Part shown: one piece after another, positions 52,011-60,765 of the stretch | How positions within the stretch are numbered: position 1 is the stretch's first letter | How the letters are laid out: the number at the start of each line of letters is the position of its first letter | Origin: Henriciella pelagia | GTDB lineage: Bacteria > Pseudomonadota > Alphaproteobacteria > Caulobacterales > Hyphomonadaceae | Assembly: GCF_002088945.1 (NCBI RefSeq) | Contig: NZ_NCSU01000007.1 | Location: 310,001-374,000, forward strand | DNA: 64,000 nucleotides | Reading direction: 5' to 3' | Notes under the pieces: model-generated | Database searches by the model: none | What the model saw: only the letters and a program-made list of their open reading frames with translations | What the model was told of the DNA's origin: nothing | Program-made: the position numbers and the translations under genes

Positions 52011-54287
52011 ATGAAATCCGTTCGCTTGATAGCGACCGCAGCCGTGTCAGCGCTGTTGCTGGCGGCATGCGGCAACCCGTCCGATACTGTCGAGGATATC
52101 GAAAAGGCGGAGAGCCCGCCTGTCGAAGCGCCCGATGCGACCGGCACGGCTGCCGTCGACGATGCGCGCCTGCTTGCAGCCGGTGAAACGCCCCAGGAAT
52201 GGCTGACATACAATGGCACCTATGATGAGCAACGCCACTCCGGCCTGACCGGGATTACCAAGGACAATATTTCCGAACTGTCCGCCGCCTGGACCTATGA
52301 CCTGCAGACCGGCCGCGGCATCGAATCGACCCCGATTGTCGTGGACGGCGTGATGTACCTCACCTCCAGCTGGTCGATCGTCTATGCGCTCGATCCTGTC
52401 ACCGGAGAAGAACTGTGGGTGTACGATCCGGAAGTCGACAAGGCGGTCGGCGTGAAGGCCTGCTGCGATGTCGTGAACCGCGGTGTCGCTGTCTATGATG
52501 GCAAGGTCTATGTCGGCGTGATCGATGGCCGTCTCGAGGCGCTCGACGCCAAGACCGGCGATGTCGTCTGGAGCAAGGTGACCGTCGACCAGTCCAAGCC
52601 CTATACGATCACCGGCGCACCGCGCATCGTCAAAGGCAATGTGCTGATCGGCAATGGCGGCGCAGAGCTTGGGGTCCGCGGATACCTCTCAGCCTATGAT
52701 GCCGAGACCGGCGACCTCTCCTGGCGGTTCTACACTGTACCCAATCCGAACAAGGAGCCTGACGGCGCAGTCTCCGATGCGGTTTTCGCCGAACTCGCCA
52801 ATGACACCTGGGGCAATGATGGCGCATGGACCACCGATGGCGGCGGCGGCACGGTCTGGGACTCGATTGTCTATGATGTCGAGAACAACCAGGTCATCTT
52901 CGGGGTTGGCAATGGCTCGCCCTGGAATGCCAACCTGCGCGATCCCAATAGCGACGGCGACAACCTGTTTGTTTCCTCCATCGTCGCGGTCAACGCCGAC
53001 ACGGGCGAATACAACTGGCACTATCAGACCACGCCGCGCGACAATTGGGATTACACCGCTACCCAGCACATCATGCTGGCCGACCTGCCACTCGGCGAGA
53101 ATGGCGCAAGCCGCCGCGTTGCCATGCAGGCCCCGAAGAACGGCTTTTTCTACATCATAGACGCGGCCACCGGCGAACTCATCTCGGGTGAGCCTTACGC
53201 CAATATCAACTGGGCCGAAGGCCTCGACGAAGATGGCCGTCCGATTGAGCACCCCGAAGCGCGCAACAATGATCCGGCGACCTATGCGGGCTTCGTCCAG
53301 ATCCCGGCGCCGTATGGCGCGCACAACTGGCATCCGATGGCGATGAACCCGGATCTCGGCCTTGTCTACATTCCTGCCATGGAAACCGCGCAAGCCTACA
53401 TCACGGATGCGCGCTTCAAGTCCAAGCCGGCCAAGTGGAACACCGGCATGGACCTTTCTGCCGGTATGCCGCTTCGCTATCCGGAAGGCACGGTCGAAGC
53501 GCTGCGGGCCTCCGCCAAGGGCACACTCGTCGCCTGGGACCCGGTCAAGCAGGAAGCACGCTGGACGGTCGAGCATGAAGCCGGCTGGAATGGCGGTATC
53601 CTGTCCACCGCCAGCGGCATCGTCTTCCAGGGCAAGCTTGATGGCACCTTCGCAGCTTATGATGCGGCGACGGGCGATGAACTCTGGTCCGAACAGCTGC
53701 ATTCCGGCGCACTCTCCGGACCGGGCACGTACGAAATCGATGGCGAGCAATACGTGACCATCACAACAGGCTGGGGCCACGCCTATGGCCTTGCGGCCGG
53801 ATTCCTGTTCAAGGACACCGTCCCGCCAGCCGTTGGCAAGGTCATTACGTTCAAGCTGGGCGGCGAAGCGGAAATTCCACCGCTCGACACCGGCCTGATT
53901 GTCGAACCTGAGCCAAAGGCCGACCCGTTTGGCGACGAGGACATGCTTCAGGCGGGTCTTGTGCACTATTCCCGCAATTGCGCGGTCTGCCACGGCATGC
54001 TCGGCATCAGTTCCGGCGTCCTGCCTGACCTTCGCTGGTCGAGCTACACTGCCAGCGCCGAAGCGTGGAAGGGCGTGGTCATGGATGGCAACCTTGCGGC
54101 CAATGGCATGGTGTCCTTCTCCGACGTCATCACGCCGGAAGACTCCGAAGCCATTCGCGCCTACGTCATCACGCAGGCGCATATGAACGAGACGACTGCG
54201 TCACCCGCAGAAGATGCAACAGATGGCGAAGAGCCAGCCCTGCCCGATGACGCAGAGCCGGAAATGGAAGCGGGCGAAGGCGAATAA
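52011..54287 (+). CDS. PQQ-dependent alcohol dehydrogenase-cytochrome c lipoprotein
   Basis: Quinohemoprotein alcohol dehydrogenase of 758 residues. The ATG at 52011 (MKSVRLIATA) has AGGAG five bases upstream; it begins a lipobox LLAAC, so the enzyme is lipid-anchored in the periplasm. The beta-propeller carries the adjacent-cysteine disulfide in KACCDVV, the catalytic Asp in TPRDNWDYTATQH and many W-docking repeats. A C-terminal cytochrome c domain has C657-AVCH. An acidic tail rich in Glu and Pro ends the protein. It oxidises alcohols and passes electrons to the respiratory chain. Confidence 0.94.
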   Translation: MKSVRLIATAAVSALLLAACGNPSDTVEDIEKAESPPVEAPDATGTAAVDDARLLAAGETPQEWLTYNGTYDEQRHSGLTGITKDNISELSAAWTYDLQTGRGIESTPIVVDGVMYLTSSWSIVYALDPVTGEELWVYDPEVDKAVGVKACCDVVNRGVAVYDGKVYVGVIDGRLEALDAKTGDVVWSKVTVDQSKPYTITGAPRIVKGNVLIGNGGAELGVRGYLSAYDAETGDLSWRFYTVPNPNKEPDGAVSDAVFAELANDTWGNDGAWTTDGGGGTVWDSIVYDVENNQVIFGVGNGSPWNANLRDPNSDGDNLFVSSIVAVNADTGEYNWHYQTTPRDNWDYTATQHIMLADLPLGENGASRRVAMQAPKNGFFYIIDAATGELISGEPYANINWAEGLDEDGRPIEHPEARNNDPATYAGFVQIPAPYGAHNWHPMAMNPDLGLVYIPAMETAQAYITDARFKSKPAKWNTGMDLSAGMPLRYPEGTVEALRASAKGTLVAWDPVKQEARWTVEHEAGWNGGILSTASGIVFQGKLDGTFAAYDAATGDELWSEQLHSGALSGPGTYEIDGEQYVTITTGWGHAYGLAAGFLFKDTVPPAVGKVITFKLGGEAEIPPLDTGLIVEPEPKADPFGDEDMLQAGLVHYSRNCAVCHGMLGISSGVLPDLRWSSYTASAEAWKGVVMDGNLAANGMVSFSDVITPEDSEAIRAYVITQAHMNETTASPAEDATDGEEPALPDDAEPEMEAGEGE

Positions 54288-54331
54288 GCGCCAACACCAA
54301 TCCCTCTTCTATTCCGGAGGGCAAACAACTA

Positions 54332-54364
54332 AGCTCTCCGGCAGGGACTGTCGGAGAGCTTTTT
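54332..54364 (+). terminator. Intrinsic terminator before the TerB-like gene, also carrying its Shine-Dalgarno
   Basis: AGCTCTCCG (54332-54340) pairs with CGGAGAGCT (54352-54360) around an 11-base loop, followed by a T-run. It lies 45 bp after the PQQ dehydrogenase. The start of the TerB-like gene is two bases after the T-run, and its only Shine-Dalgarno (GGAG, 54353-54356) is inside the stem. Confidence 0.85.
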
Positions 54365-54365
54365 A

Positions 54366-54902
54366 ATGCATATCCTGCTTGCTTTGCTGGGTTTCCTCAC
54401 CTTCATCGCCGTCTGGTACTGGCGCCTGAAGATGCTGCATGGCGCCGCCCGCGACGGCTATAACGCCGCCAAGGGGCTCGCCAACAAACCGCGCGAACTC
54501 GACTTCAGGCGACGGCGGGCCCGCAAGGGTGGTCTCGAGACGGTGAAGGACCCTCGCGAGGCTGCCGCCGTGATGATGCTTGAAATCGCCCGCACCCGGG
54601 GCGCAATCACCGAAAAGCAGGAAGCGGCGATGCGCGCCGAGATGATCGAGCATTTCGGCTTCAGCGACAGCACCGCGGAAGAGATGGTGACGCAGGCCGG
54701 CTGGCTCACGCGCAATGCCCCCGCCTCGCACATTGTGGTAGGCCGCATGAGCGAAGTGATCGTGAAATCGCCCGGCATGGGTCACAAGGAATTCGACGAA
54801 CTGGCCAGCATGCTGGAAAATGTCGCCGTAGCCGATGGTGATGTCAGCATCATGGAACGTGATCTCATCCAGATCTGGCGCCAGAAGGCCGGACTGAACT
54901 GA
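54366..54902 (+). CDS. Membrane-anchored TerB-like protein
   Basis: A 178-residue protein with an N-terminal membrane helix (MHILLALLGFLTFIAVWYW) and a TerB-like helical domain, with VMMLEIARTRGAITEKQEAA and DGDVSIMERDLIQIWRQKAG; the Asp-rich turns that bind metal in TerB are only partly kept. Tellurite-resistance naming is historical. Other ter genes are absent. Its start codon follows a terminator directly and its Shine-Dalgarno is inside the hairpin, an unusual arrangement. Confidence 0.75.
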   Translation: MHILLALLGFLTFIAVWYWRLKMLHGAARDGYNAAKGLANKPRELDFRRRRARKGGLETVKDPREAAAVMMLEIARTRGAITEKQEAAMRAEMIEHFGFSDSTAEEMVTQAGWLTRNAPASHIVVGRMSEVIVKSPGMGHKEFDELASMLENVAVADGDVSIMERDLIQIWRQKAGLN

Positions 54903-54945
54903 ACTGCTTGGCAGGACGCGGCGCAGCGGACTACAACCACTCCCA

Positions 54946-55761
54946 ATGAGCAGCGCATTCGACAAACGCGTCCGCAAGGACAATTGGGGCAATTTTTCCA
55001 TCCTGCGCCACCGCGCTTTTGACGGGGTGCTTGTCACCTCCAAGAATTCCGGCACGCACTGGGTAAAATACATGTTTTCGGTCGCGCTCGCCGACACATA
55101 TGACGTGCCGCGCCCGCTCTATTTCTCCGAAGATGCGGTGCGCCCCTATATTGGCTGGCCCAAGGACAAGCCGACTTATAAGGAATTGCCGCGCCTCGCC
55201 TTCAGCCACACCATCCCGCACCGGCTCGCCGATTGGGGCTGGGCCCGCAAGCTTGCTTCCCTGCCGCCCTACGTCCTCTTCGTGCGCCACCCGATGAGCA
55301 TTCTCGCGAGCCACCATGCGAAATGGAATCATGAGCTGAATGTCGACTGGCTGGACTATCTGCGCGGCGACCCGTCCGGCTCTGCCTACCGCGCAGACCT
55401 TTACTGGATCGCCCGGTTCTGGAACCGCTGGGGCGAAGTGCTAGAGGAGGCCGGCGACCGGATCTACCGCGTCCACTATGAGGACACCCGCGCCAATCCC
55501 CGGGCCATCCTTGGCGGCATGGCCGCCCATTGGAAAATCGCGCTGACGCCGAAATCGATCGATGCCGCCCTGAAGGCCGGCACCAAGGATGCGATGGCGA
55601 AAAAGGTCGACCCCGAAGCCGAAGCCAATGTGCTCCAGTTCCGCAAGACGCCGCTGGAAGAACAGTTTTCAGGCGAGGCGCTGGACATTTACCGCCAGCG
55701 CGTCAGCGAGCTGTTCCGCCACGATCTCGGCTATGACCTCATGAATTTTCCGAAGACGTGA
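54946..55761 (+). CDS. Sulfotransferase domain protein
   Basis: Transfers sulfate from PAPS to an unknown acceptor. The 5'-phosphosulfate loop is TSKNSGTHWVKYMFSVAL (residues 31-48), the 3'-phosphate loop FVRHPMSILASHHAKW, and the C-terminal LEEQFSGEALDIYRQR with the family's fold. Length 271 is typical of bacterial sulfotransferases. It is convergent with the GST gene, with 23 bp of overlap at the 3' ends. The acceptor might be a surface polysaccharide or lipid. Confidence 0.86.
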   Translation: MSSAFDKRVRKDNWGNFSILRHRAFDGVLVTSKNSGTHWVKYMFSVALADTYDVPRPLYFSEDAVRPYIGWPKDKPTYKELPRLAFSHTIPHRLADWGWARKLASLPPYVLFVRHPMSILASHHAKWNHELNVDWLDYLRGDPSGSAYRADLYWIARFWNRWGEVLEEAGDRIYRVHYEDTRANPRAILGGMAAHWKIALTPKSIDAALKAGTKDAMAKKVDPEAEANVLQFRKTPLEEQFSGEALDIYRQRVSELFRHDLGYDLMNFPKT

Positions 55762-56416
55762 AGCCCGCGCTGCGCACGCCCGCTTCATATTTGATCCACC
55801 AGGGTTCGGCTGCCGCTTCTTCAGCCAGCGTCACCATCAGCGGGTGCGCCATGACAGCGTCCATATAGGCCTGTGCAATCTCGCTGCGCGGCAGGTTGTA
55901 GGTGATAAACCGCGTTACAACCGGGGCGTAGACAGCGTCCGCAGCACTCCAGTCACCGAACAGGAAATCACCGCGCACGCCAAACCGCTCGCGCGTTTCC
56001 GACCAGATCGTGTCCACACGCTGCACATCCGCCTGCAGCGCGGCAGTCAGCTCCGGCGTGGCGTGCCGGGAGCGGATATCCATCGGACAATCGCGGCGAA
56101 GCGTCGGAAAGCCTGAATGCATCTCCGCCGATATCGCCCGCGCGCGGGCCCGCGCGGCCGGGTTCTCCGGCCAGACGCTCGGATAGCGTTCAGCCAGCCA
56201 TTCGATGATCGCGAGCGAATCCCACACGGTTTCGTCATCCCAGATTAGCAGGGGGACCTTCCTGCTCGGGCTGATGTCTGCCAGGCGCGCGGTCGTCGCC
56301 GGAAAATCGAGCGGAACGATCTCCTCCTCGACCTGCAGCCCGACATGACGCGCCATGAGCAGGGCCCGGATCGACCAGCTCGAGTAGTTAAGATTACCAC
56401 TGACGAACTTTCTCAT
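55739..56416 (-). CDS. Glutathione S-transferase family protein
   Basis: A 225-residue GST. N-terminal thioredoxin-like domain with NYSSWSIRALLMARHVG, the ISPSRKVPLLIWDDETVWDS segment with the cis-Pro and glutathione-contacting residues, then a helical C-terminal half with DFLFGDWSAADAVYAPV. The ATG at 56416 overlaps the YciI stop by four bases. It forms a minus-strand group gpsA, yciI, gst. A detoxification role is likely; substrate unknown. Confidence 0.88.
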   Translation of the reverse strand: MRKFVSGNLNYSSWSIRALLMARHVGLQVEEEIVPLDFPATTARLADISPSRKVPLLIWDDETVWDSLAIIEWLAERYPSVWPENPAARARARAISAEMHSGFPTLRRDCPMDIRSRHATPELTAALQADVQRVDTIWSETRERFGVRGDFLFGDWSAADAVYAPVVTRFITYNLPRSEIAQAYMDAVMAHPLMVTLAEEAAAEPWWIKYEAGVRSAGFTSSENS

Positions 56417-56706
56417 CACTTGCCGTCCCCAAGCAGCCATTTGAACGGGCGTATCTCCACCGCATCGAAGAGCCGCGCCTTTGCGTATGGATCATCGGCA
56501 GTCCAGGCTTTCGCGTCTTCAAGCATGTCGAATTCTGCGCCGAAGGTCGAACCGGCAAAGGATTCGTCATCATCGGCAAAGACGGGCCTTGCCATCAGGA
56601 TCCTGCCCGCACGTGATTTCGCCCATTTCAGGTGCTGTGGGCGGTTCGCCATGCACAACTCAAGGGCTCCCGCCTTGTCGCGGGCATTGATCAGAAATTG
56701 CGGCAT
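56416..56706 (-). CDS. YciI-family protein
   Basis: A 96-residue ferredoxin-like fold protein. MPQFLINARDKAGALELCMA opens the fold; the conserved His-Asp pair region RPQHLKWAKSRAGRILMARP and the C-terminal DPYAKARLFDAVEIRPF segment fit YciI. The stop overlaps the start of the GST gene (ATGA), and its start is one base from the gpsA stop. Small enzyme or regulator of unknown function. Confidence 0.85.
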   Translation of the reverse strand: MPQFLINARDKAGALELCMANRPQHLKWAKSRAGRILMARPVFADDDESFAGSTFGAEFDMLEDAKAWTADDPYAKARLFDAVEIRPFKWLLGDGK

Positions 56707-56707
56707 G

Positions 56708-57697
56708 TCAGCTTGTCTCCTGCGTGAAGGGCCGGGATAACAGGTCCCGGATCGCCTCGTCGAGGCTCATCCGGTTGCTCAACGTATCGTCGACCGCCTC
56801 ACAGATTGGCATGGACACGCCTTCCCGCTCGGCAAGCGCGATCAAGGCCGGTGCTGTGGCAACACCTTCGGTCACAGAATTTCGCTCTGCCAGGATTGCT
56901 TCGGCCGACTGGCCCTCGCCGAGGGCCTTGCCAAAGCTCATATTGCGGGACTGCACCGACGAGCAGGTCAGCACCAGGTCGCCCAGCCCACAAAGCCCCG
57001 ACAAGGTCTGCGCTTGCCCGCCAAGTGCCACGGCGAGCCGCGTCATCTCTGCAAATCCTCGTGCAATAATAGCAGCGTGCGCGGACTTGCCGAGCTTCAT
57101 GCCCTCGACAACGCCGCAGGCAATCGCGAGCACATTCTTCACCGCTCCGCCGACTTCTGCTCCGATGAGGTCATTCGACCAGTAGGGGCGGAACGTCGGT
57201 CGGCCAATGGCCTGCATCAGCGTGTCACCCAGTGCCTGGTCGGCGCAGGCGAGCGTCACGGCGGTCGGCAGGCCGCGCGCAACGTCGGCGGCAAAGCTCG
57301 GACCGGAGAGGACGGCCGGCACGGCCTGCGGGATGGTCTCGTGCAGGACATCCGTCATCAGGCTGAGGCTGGATTGCTCGATGCCTTTCGAGCAAAGCAC
57401 GATCGGCGTTCCGGCCGCGACGTGCGGCGAAAGATCGGTAAAGACCCTGCGGGCATGCTGCACCGGAACCACTGAAAGGATTGCGTCCGACCCGGCGAGG
57501 TCGGAAAGATCGCTGGACGCCGGCATGGCCGGAAGGTCGATCCCCGGCAGGAAGGCGGGATTGCCCCTGCCCTGCGACAGCGCGTCTGCCACATCCTGTT
57601 CCAGTGCCCATATCTGCACGTCGCGGCCAGCTTCGCGCGCGGTGAAAGCAAGCGCAGTGCCCCAGGCGCCTGCCCCAAGGATTCCAATTTTCTGCAT
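56708..57697 (-). CDS. gpsA: NAD(P)-dependent glycerol-3-phosphate dehydrogenase
   Basis: Reduces dihydroxyacetone phosphate to sn-glycerol-3-phosphate for phospholipids. NAD motif [20 protein letters not shown] at residues 4-23, SKGIEQSSL, the catalytic Lys region [20 protein letters not shown], and the [21 protein letters not shown] signature. Length 329. It leads the minus-strand cluster gpsA-yciI-gst. The divergent neighbour is a TetR-family regulator. Confidence 0.96.
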   Translation of the reverse strand: MQKIGILGAGAWGTALAFTAREAGRDVQIWALEQDVADALSQGRGNPAFLPGIDLPAMPASSDLSDLAGSDAILSVVPVQHARRVFTDLSPHVAAGTPIVLCSKGIEQSSLSLMTDVLHETIPQAVPAVLSGPSFAADVARGLPTAVTLACADQALGDTLMQAIGRPTFRPYWSNDLIGAEVGGAVKNVLAIACGVVEGMKLGKSAHAAIIARGFAEMTRLAVALGGQAQTLSGLCGLGDLVLTCSSVQSRNMSFGKALGEGQSAEAILAERNSVTEGVATAPALIALAEREGVSMPICEAVDDTLSNRMSLDEAIRDLLSRPFTQETS

Positions 57698-57773
57698 CAG
57701 GCCATTTCTCTCCCGGGAACATATGCGCTGAAGAATTCGTTGATCATTCAGACATTTCCCTTATCGTGTAATC

Positions 57774-58388
57774 ATGAGTGACAAATCAGATACCCGCGAA
57801 CAGATTCTTGAAGCGGCAATGAACCGTATCAAACACTACGGCTATGGCAAAACAACCATGTCGGAGATTGCCAAGGATTGCTGCATGTCAGCTGGCAATA
57901 TCTACCGGTTCTTCTCCTCCAAGATCGACATCGCCGAAGCCATGGCCCGGCAGTATAACGCCGAACGGTATCAGGCCTATTCGAAGATCGCGCGTAGCGA
58001 TGGACCCGCATCGCAGCGCCTGAGGCAGGTCTTCCATGACGACCTGACCCAGAGCTATGAGACCATTGAGCGAGAAGCAAAGATCCTGGAAGTGGCTGAA
58101 GTGCTTGGAGAAGAGCGCCCGCTCTTCATGAATGAAGGCCTCGCTCAGGAGCGTATCTATCTCTGCGTCATCCTCGAAGATGGCGTGGAAAAGGGCGAGT
58201 TCGCACCTATTGCAGACTGCAATTACACGGCGGAGATGATCCAGTCGGCGCTGATGAAGTTCCGCTTCCCGCAGCTCTTTTCCCGGCTCACCCTGCCAAA
58301 GCTTCGCCGCGAGCTGAATGGGGCGCTCGACATCATCATCGCAGGCCTCAGACATGGTGTCGAAAAGACGCCGGAAACTGAACACTAA
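57774..58388 (+). CDS. TetR/AcrR-family transcriptional regulator
   Basis: A 204-residue repressor-type regulator. The N-terminal helix-turn-helix is at about residues 9-50 (EQILEAAMNRIKHYGYGKTTM followed by AGNIYRFFSSKIDIAEAMAR). The C-terminal ligand-binding domain has no close motif recognised. It is divergent from gpsA, and 103 bp later comes a small membrane ORF that it might control. The intergenic region to gpsA holds a TGATCA palindrome (near 57742) as one candidate site. Confidence 0.9.
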   Translation: MSDKSDTREQILEAAMNRIKHYGYGKTTMSEIAKDCCMSAGNIYRFFSSKIDIAEAMARQYNAERYQAYSKIARSDGPASQRLRQVFHDDLTQSYETIEREAKILEVAEVLGEERPLFMNEGLAQERIYLCVILEDGVEKGEFAPIADCNYTAEMIQSALMKFRFPQLFSRLTLPKLRRELNGALDIIIAGLRHGVEKTPETEH

Positions 58389-58407
58389 ATATTTTTGATT
58401 TCGTTCA

Positions 58408-58435
58408 TTGATTATTTTTCAAGGCATGCTACATA
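58408..58435 (+). promoter_or_regulatory. Candidate promoter for the 38-codon membrane ORF
   Basis: TTGATT (58408-58413) and TACATA (58430-58435) are separated by 16 bp in an AT-rich segment that contrasts with its surroundings. The ORF starts 56 bp downstream. Confidence 0.4.
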
Positions 58436-58491
58436 GGCTGCATGGGACGGGTGAACATGCCTGCCCTGCAAATGCTTGAAGGATAAAAATA

Positions 58492-58608
58492 ATGAGCGTT
58501 TCCTCCCTGACTGAAGCCCGCCAGGGCTTTCTCGCCGCCCTGCTCAGCCTGCCGCTTGCCGCTGGCCTGGTCGGCCTGACCCTGCTGACTGCTGGATCAA
58601 TTGTATGA
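58492..58608 (+). CDS. Small hydrophobic membrane protein
   Basis: A 38-residue ORF opening MSVSSLTEARQGFLAALLSL and ending in a second hydrophobic stretch (GLVGLTLLTAGSIV), so either one long or two short helices. AAGGA lies eight bases upstream of the ATG, a promoter candidate stands at 58408-58435, and an intrinsic terminator follows at 58646-58680. It is thus a complete small transcription unit between TetR and glmS. Not recognised as a known family. Confidence 0.55.
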   Translation: MSVSSLTEARQGFLAALLSLPLAAGLVGLTLLTAGSIV

Positions 58609-58645
58609 CATCGCCACCCCGACGGGTGGAGACAACAAACTGAAA

Positions 58646-58680
58646 AGCCCCGTACAGCATTCGCGCTGACGGGGCTTTTT
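58646..58680. terminator. Bidirectional intrinsic terminator
   Basis: AGCCCCGT (58646-58653) pairs with ACGGGGCT (58669-58676), flanked by an A-run and a T-run. It can end the small ORF transcript rightward and glmS leftward (glmS ends at 58700). Confidence 0.92.
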
Positions 58681-58699
58681 ATACTTGAAGAGAGGCGGC

Positions 58700-60538
58700 C
58701 TATTCGACAGTGACGGACTTTGCGAGGTTGCGCGGCTGGTCCACATCCGTGCCCTTCTCCACTGCCACATGATAGGCGAGAAGCTGCACAGGGATGGAGT
58801 AGAGGATCGGCGCGACGAACGGGTCACAATCGGGAAGTTCGATCCGGTGCGCCGGTGCATCCGCCGCCGCCCGCAGGCCGGCTTCATCCGAAATCAGGAT
58901 CACCTCGCCGCGACGCGCAGCGACTTCCTGCAGGTTCGAAAGGGACTTGTCGAACAGCCCATCAAATGGCGCGACAAACACAACCGGCGTGTCTTCGTCG
59001 ATCAGCGCAATCGGACCGTGCTTCAGCTCTCCCGATGCATAGCCTTCAGCATGAATATAGCTGATCTCCTTCAGCTTGAGCGCCCCTTCCAGCGCAATCG
59101 GGTAATGAACGCCGCGTCCGAGATAGATGACATCTGTCGCTTTCGCGATGTCACGCGCGAGCTTCTCGATCCGCTCATCGAGCGCAAGCGTCGAAGAGAT
59201 TAGGCGTGGCAGCTGGGTCAGCGCCTTGCCGAGCCGGATTTCAGCATCCCTGGAAAGCGTTTCACGGCCCCGGCCCGCCGCGATGGCGACCGCCGCGAGC
59301 GCTGAGAGCTGCGCGGTAAACGCCTTGGTCGAGGCCACACCGATTTCAGGGCCGGCCAGCGTCGGCAGGACAAGGTCGGCCTCACGCGCGATGGTCGATG
59401 TCGGCACATTGACGACAGCGGCCGTCTTCAGCCCCTTTTCCTTGCAATAGCGAAGCGCCGCCAGCGTGTCGGCGGTCTCGCCGGACTGGCTGACGAAGAG
59501 TGCGAGCCCGCCTGTCTTCGGCAAGGCCGGTTCGCGGTAGCGGAATTCGGAGGCGATGTCGGTCTTCACCGGCAGGCCCGCGACCTGTTCGAACCAGTAT
59601 TCGGCAACCCGCGTGGCGTAATGCGCCGTTCCGCAGGCGATCATGTGCAGGCTGGTCACGTCGTTCCAGTCAATCGCGTGGCCATTCTCACCCGGCAGTT
59701 CGACCGTCTGCTTCAGCACATTAACATAGGCACCAATCGTGCGCGCCGTGGAATCGGGCTGCTCGAAGATTTCCTTCTGCATGAAGTGGCGATAATTGCC
59801 CTTCTCAGCCGCGGCACCAGCGCCCTGCACGAGGGTCACTTCGCGGCTGACCTCAGCGCCCTTCTCGTTGAAAACCGTGTAACTGTCGCGGTCGAGCACG
59901 CACCAGTCGCCTTCTTCCAGATAGACGACCTTGTTTGTAAATGGCGCAACAGCAAGCGCATCGGACCCGAGATACATCTCACCATCGCCAACACCGATGG
60001 CCAGAGGCGAGCCCTTGCGGGCGCCGATCAGCAGGTCAGGCTTGCCGGCGAACAGGAAGGCCAGCGCGAACGCGCCTTCGAGTCGGGCAAGGCCAGCCTT
60101 CACCGCGTCGACTTCGCTCATTCCGGCCTGAATGTTCGAGGCGATGAGGTGCGCAATCGTTTCTGAATCTGTCTCGGTTTCGAACTTGTGGCCCTTGGCC
60201 TCAAGGTCCTGACGAAGGTCGCGGAAGTTCTCGATAATCCCATTATGAACCACTGCAACGGGACCGGAGACGTGCGGGTGCGCGTTCACCACTGTCGGCG
60301 AACCATGCGTGGCCCAGCGCGTATGGCCGATACCCTGAAACCCCGCGAGCGGGTTTTCCGCGAGTTCGGCTTCCAGGTTCTTCAGCTTGCCCGGTGCGCG
60401 GCGGCGATCCATCCTGCCTGTATCGTCAAGCACGGCGACACCCGCGCTGTCATAGCCGCGATACTCAAGGCGACGGAGCGCCTCCAGAAGCCGCGGCGCA
60501 ACTGGCTCACTCCCAAGAATGCCAATAATTCCACACAT
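58700..60538 (-). CDS. glmS: Glucosamine-6-phosphate synthase (isomerising)
   Basis: Makes glucosamine-6-phosphate from fructose-6-phosphate and glutamine. Cys2 of MCGIIGILGS is the glutaminase nucleophile; the SIS sugar-isomerase domains include SQSGETADTLAAL and the C-terminal DQPRNLAKSVTVE, the usual ending. Length 612. No GlmS ribozyme is present upstream. It is divergent from glmM, the next enzyme toward UDP-GlcNAc, across a 227-bp gap that is likely to hold both promoters. Confidence 0.97.
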   Translation of the reverse strand: MCGIIGILGSEPVAPRLLEALRRLEYRGYDSAGVAVLDDTGRMDRRRAPGKLKNLEAELAENPLAGFQGIGHTRWATHGSPTVVNAHPHVSGPVAVVHNGIIENFRDLRQDLEAKGHKFETETDSETIAHLIASNIQAGMSEVDAVKAGLARLEGAFALAFLFAGKPDLLIGARKGSPLAIGVGDGEMYLGSDALAVAPFTNKVVYLEEGDWCVLDRDSYTVFNEKGAEVSREVTLVQGAGAAAEKGNYRHFMQKEIFEQPDSTARTIGAYVNVLKQTVELPGENGHAIDWNDVTSLHMIACGTAHYATRVAEYWFEQVAGLPVKTDIASEFRYREPALPKTGGLALFVSQSGETADTLAALRYCKEKGLKTAAVVNVPTSTIAREADLVLPTLAGPEIGVASTKAFTAQLSALAAVAIAAGRGRETLSRDAEIRLGKALTQLPRLISSTLALDERIEKLARDIAKATDVIYLGRGVHYPIALEGALKLKEISYIHAEGYASGELKHGPIALIDEDTPVVFVAPFDGLFDKSLSNLQEVAARRGEVILISDEAGLRAAADAPAHRIELPDCDPFVAPILYSIPVQLLAYHVAVEKGTDVDQPRNLAKSVTVE

Positions 60539-60765
60539 ACAAACTCAATCCATTCCGTTCACAGCTGTCATACTCGCCATATGAGACACAGGTGCGTTAC
60601 GTCATTGCAAAAACCGTGTCGGATTGTGACAGGCCCCCGGCATTAATTTGATATTTTGATCCCCCTGCCATTCTGACGCCTGATTGCCCGTATCTGGTCT
60701 TGGCAGCCGATTGGCAGATGTGGCATGCCAGCTGCAAACGTCCCGGACGACACAGGAGAGCTTGG

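Noticed and set aside
52689-54182. 497-codon minus-strand frame
   Set aside because: Antisense of the PQQ dehydrogenase; no ribosome site and shadow-like composition.
57698-58435. Repeated TTCGTT/CATT words as a shared TetR operator
   Set aside because: The two sites resemble each other only in short blocks and do not form consistent dyads.
60539-60765. glmS ribozyme or other riboswitch between glmS and glmM
   Set aside because: No recognisable fold, and the glmS ribozyme is known from Gram-positive bacteria. The gap is taken as a plain divergent promoter region.
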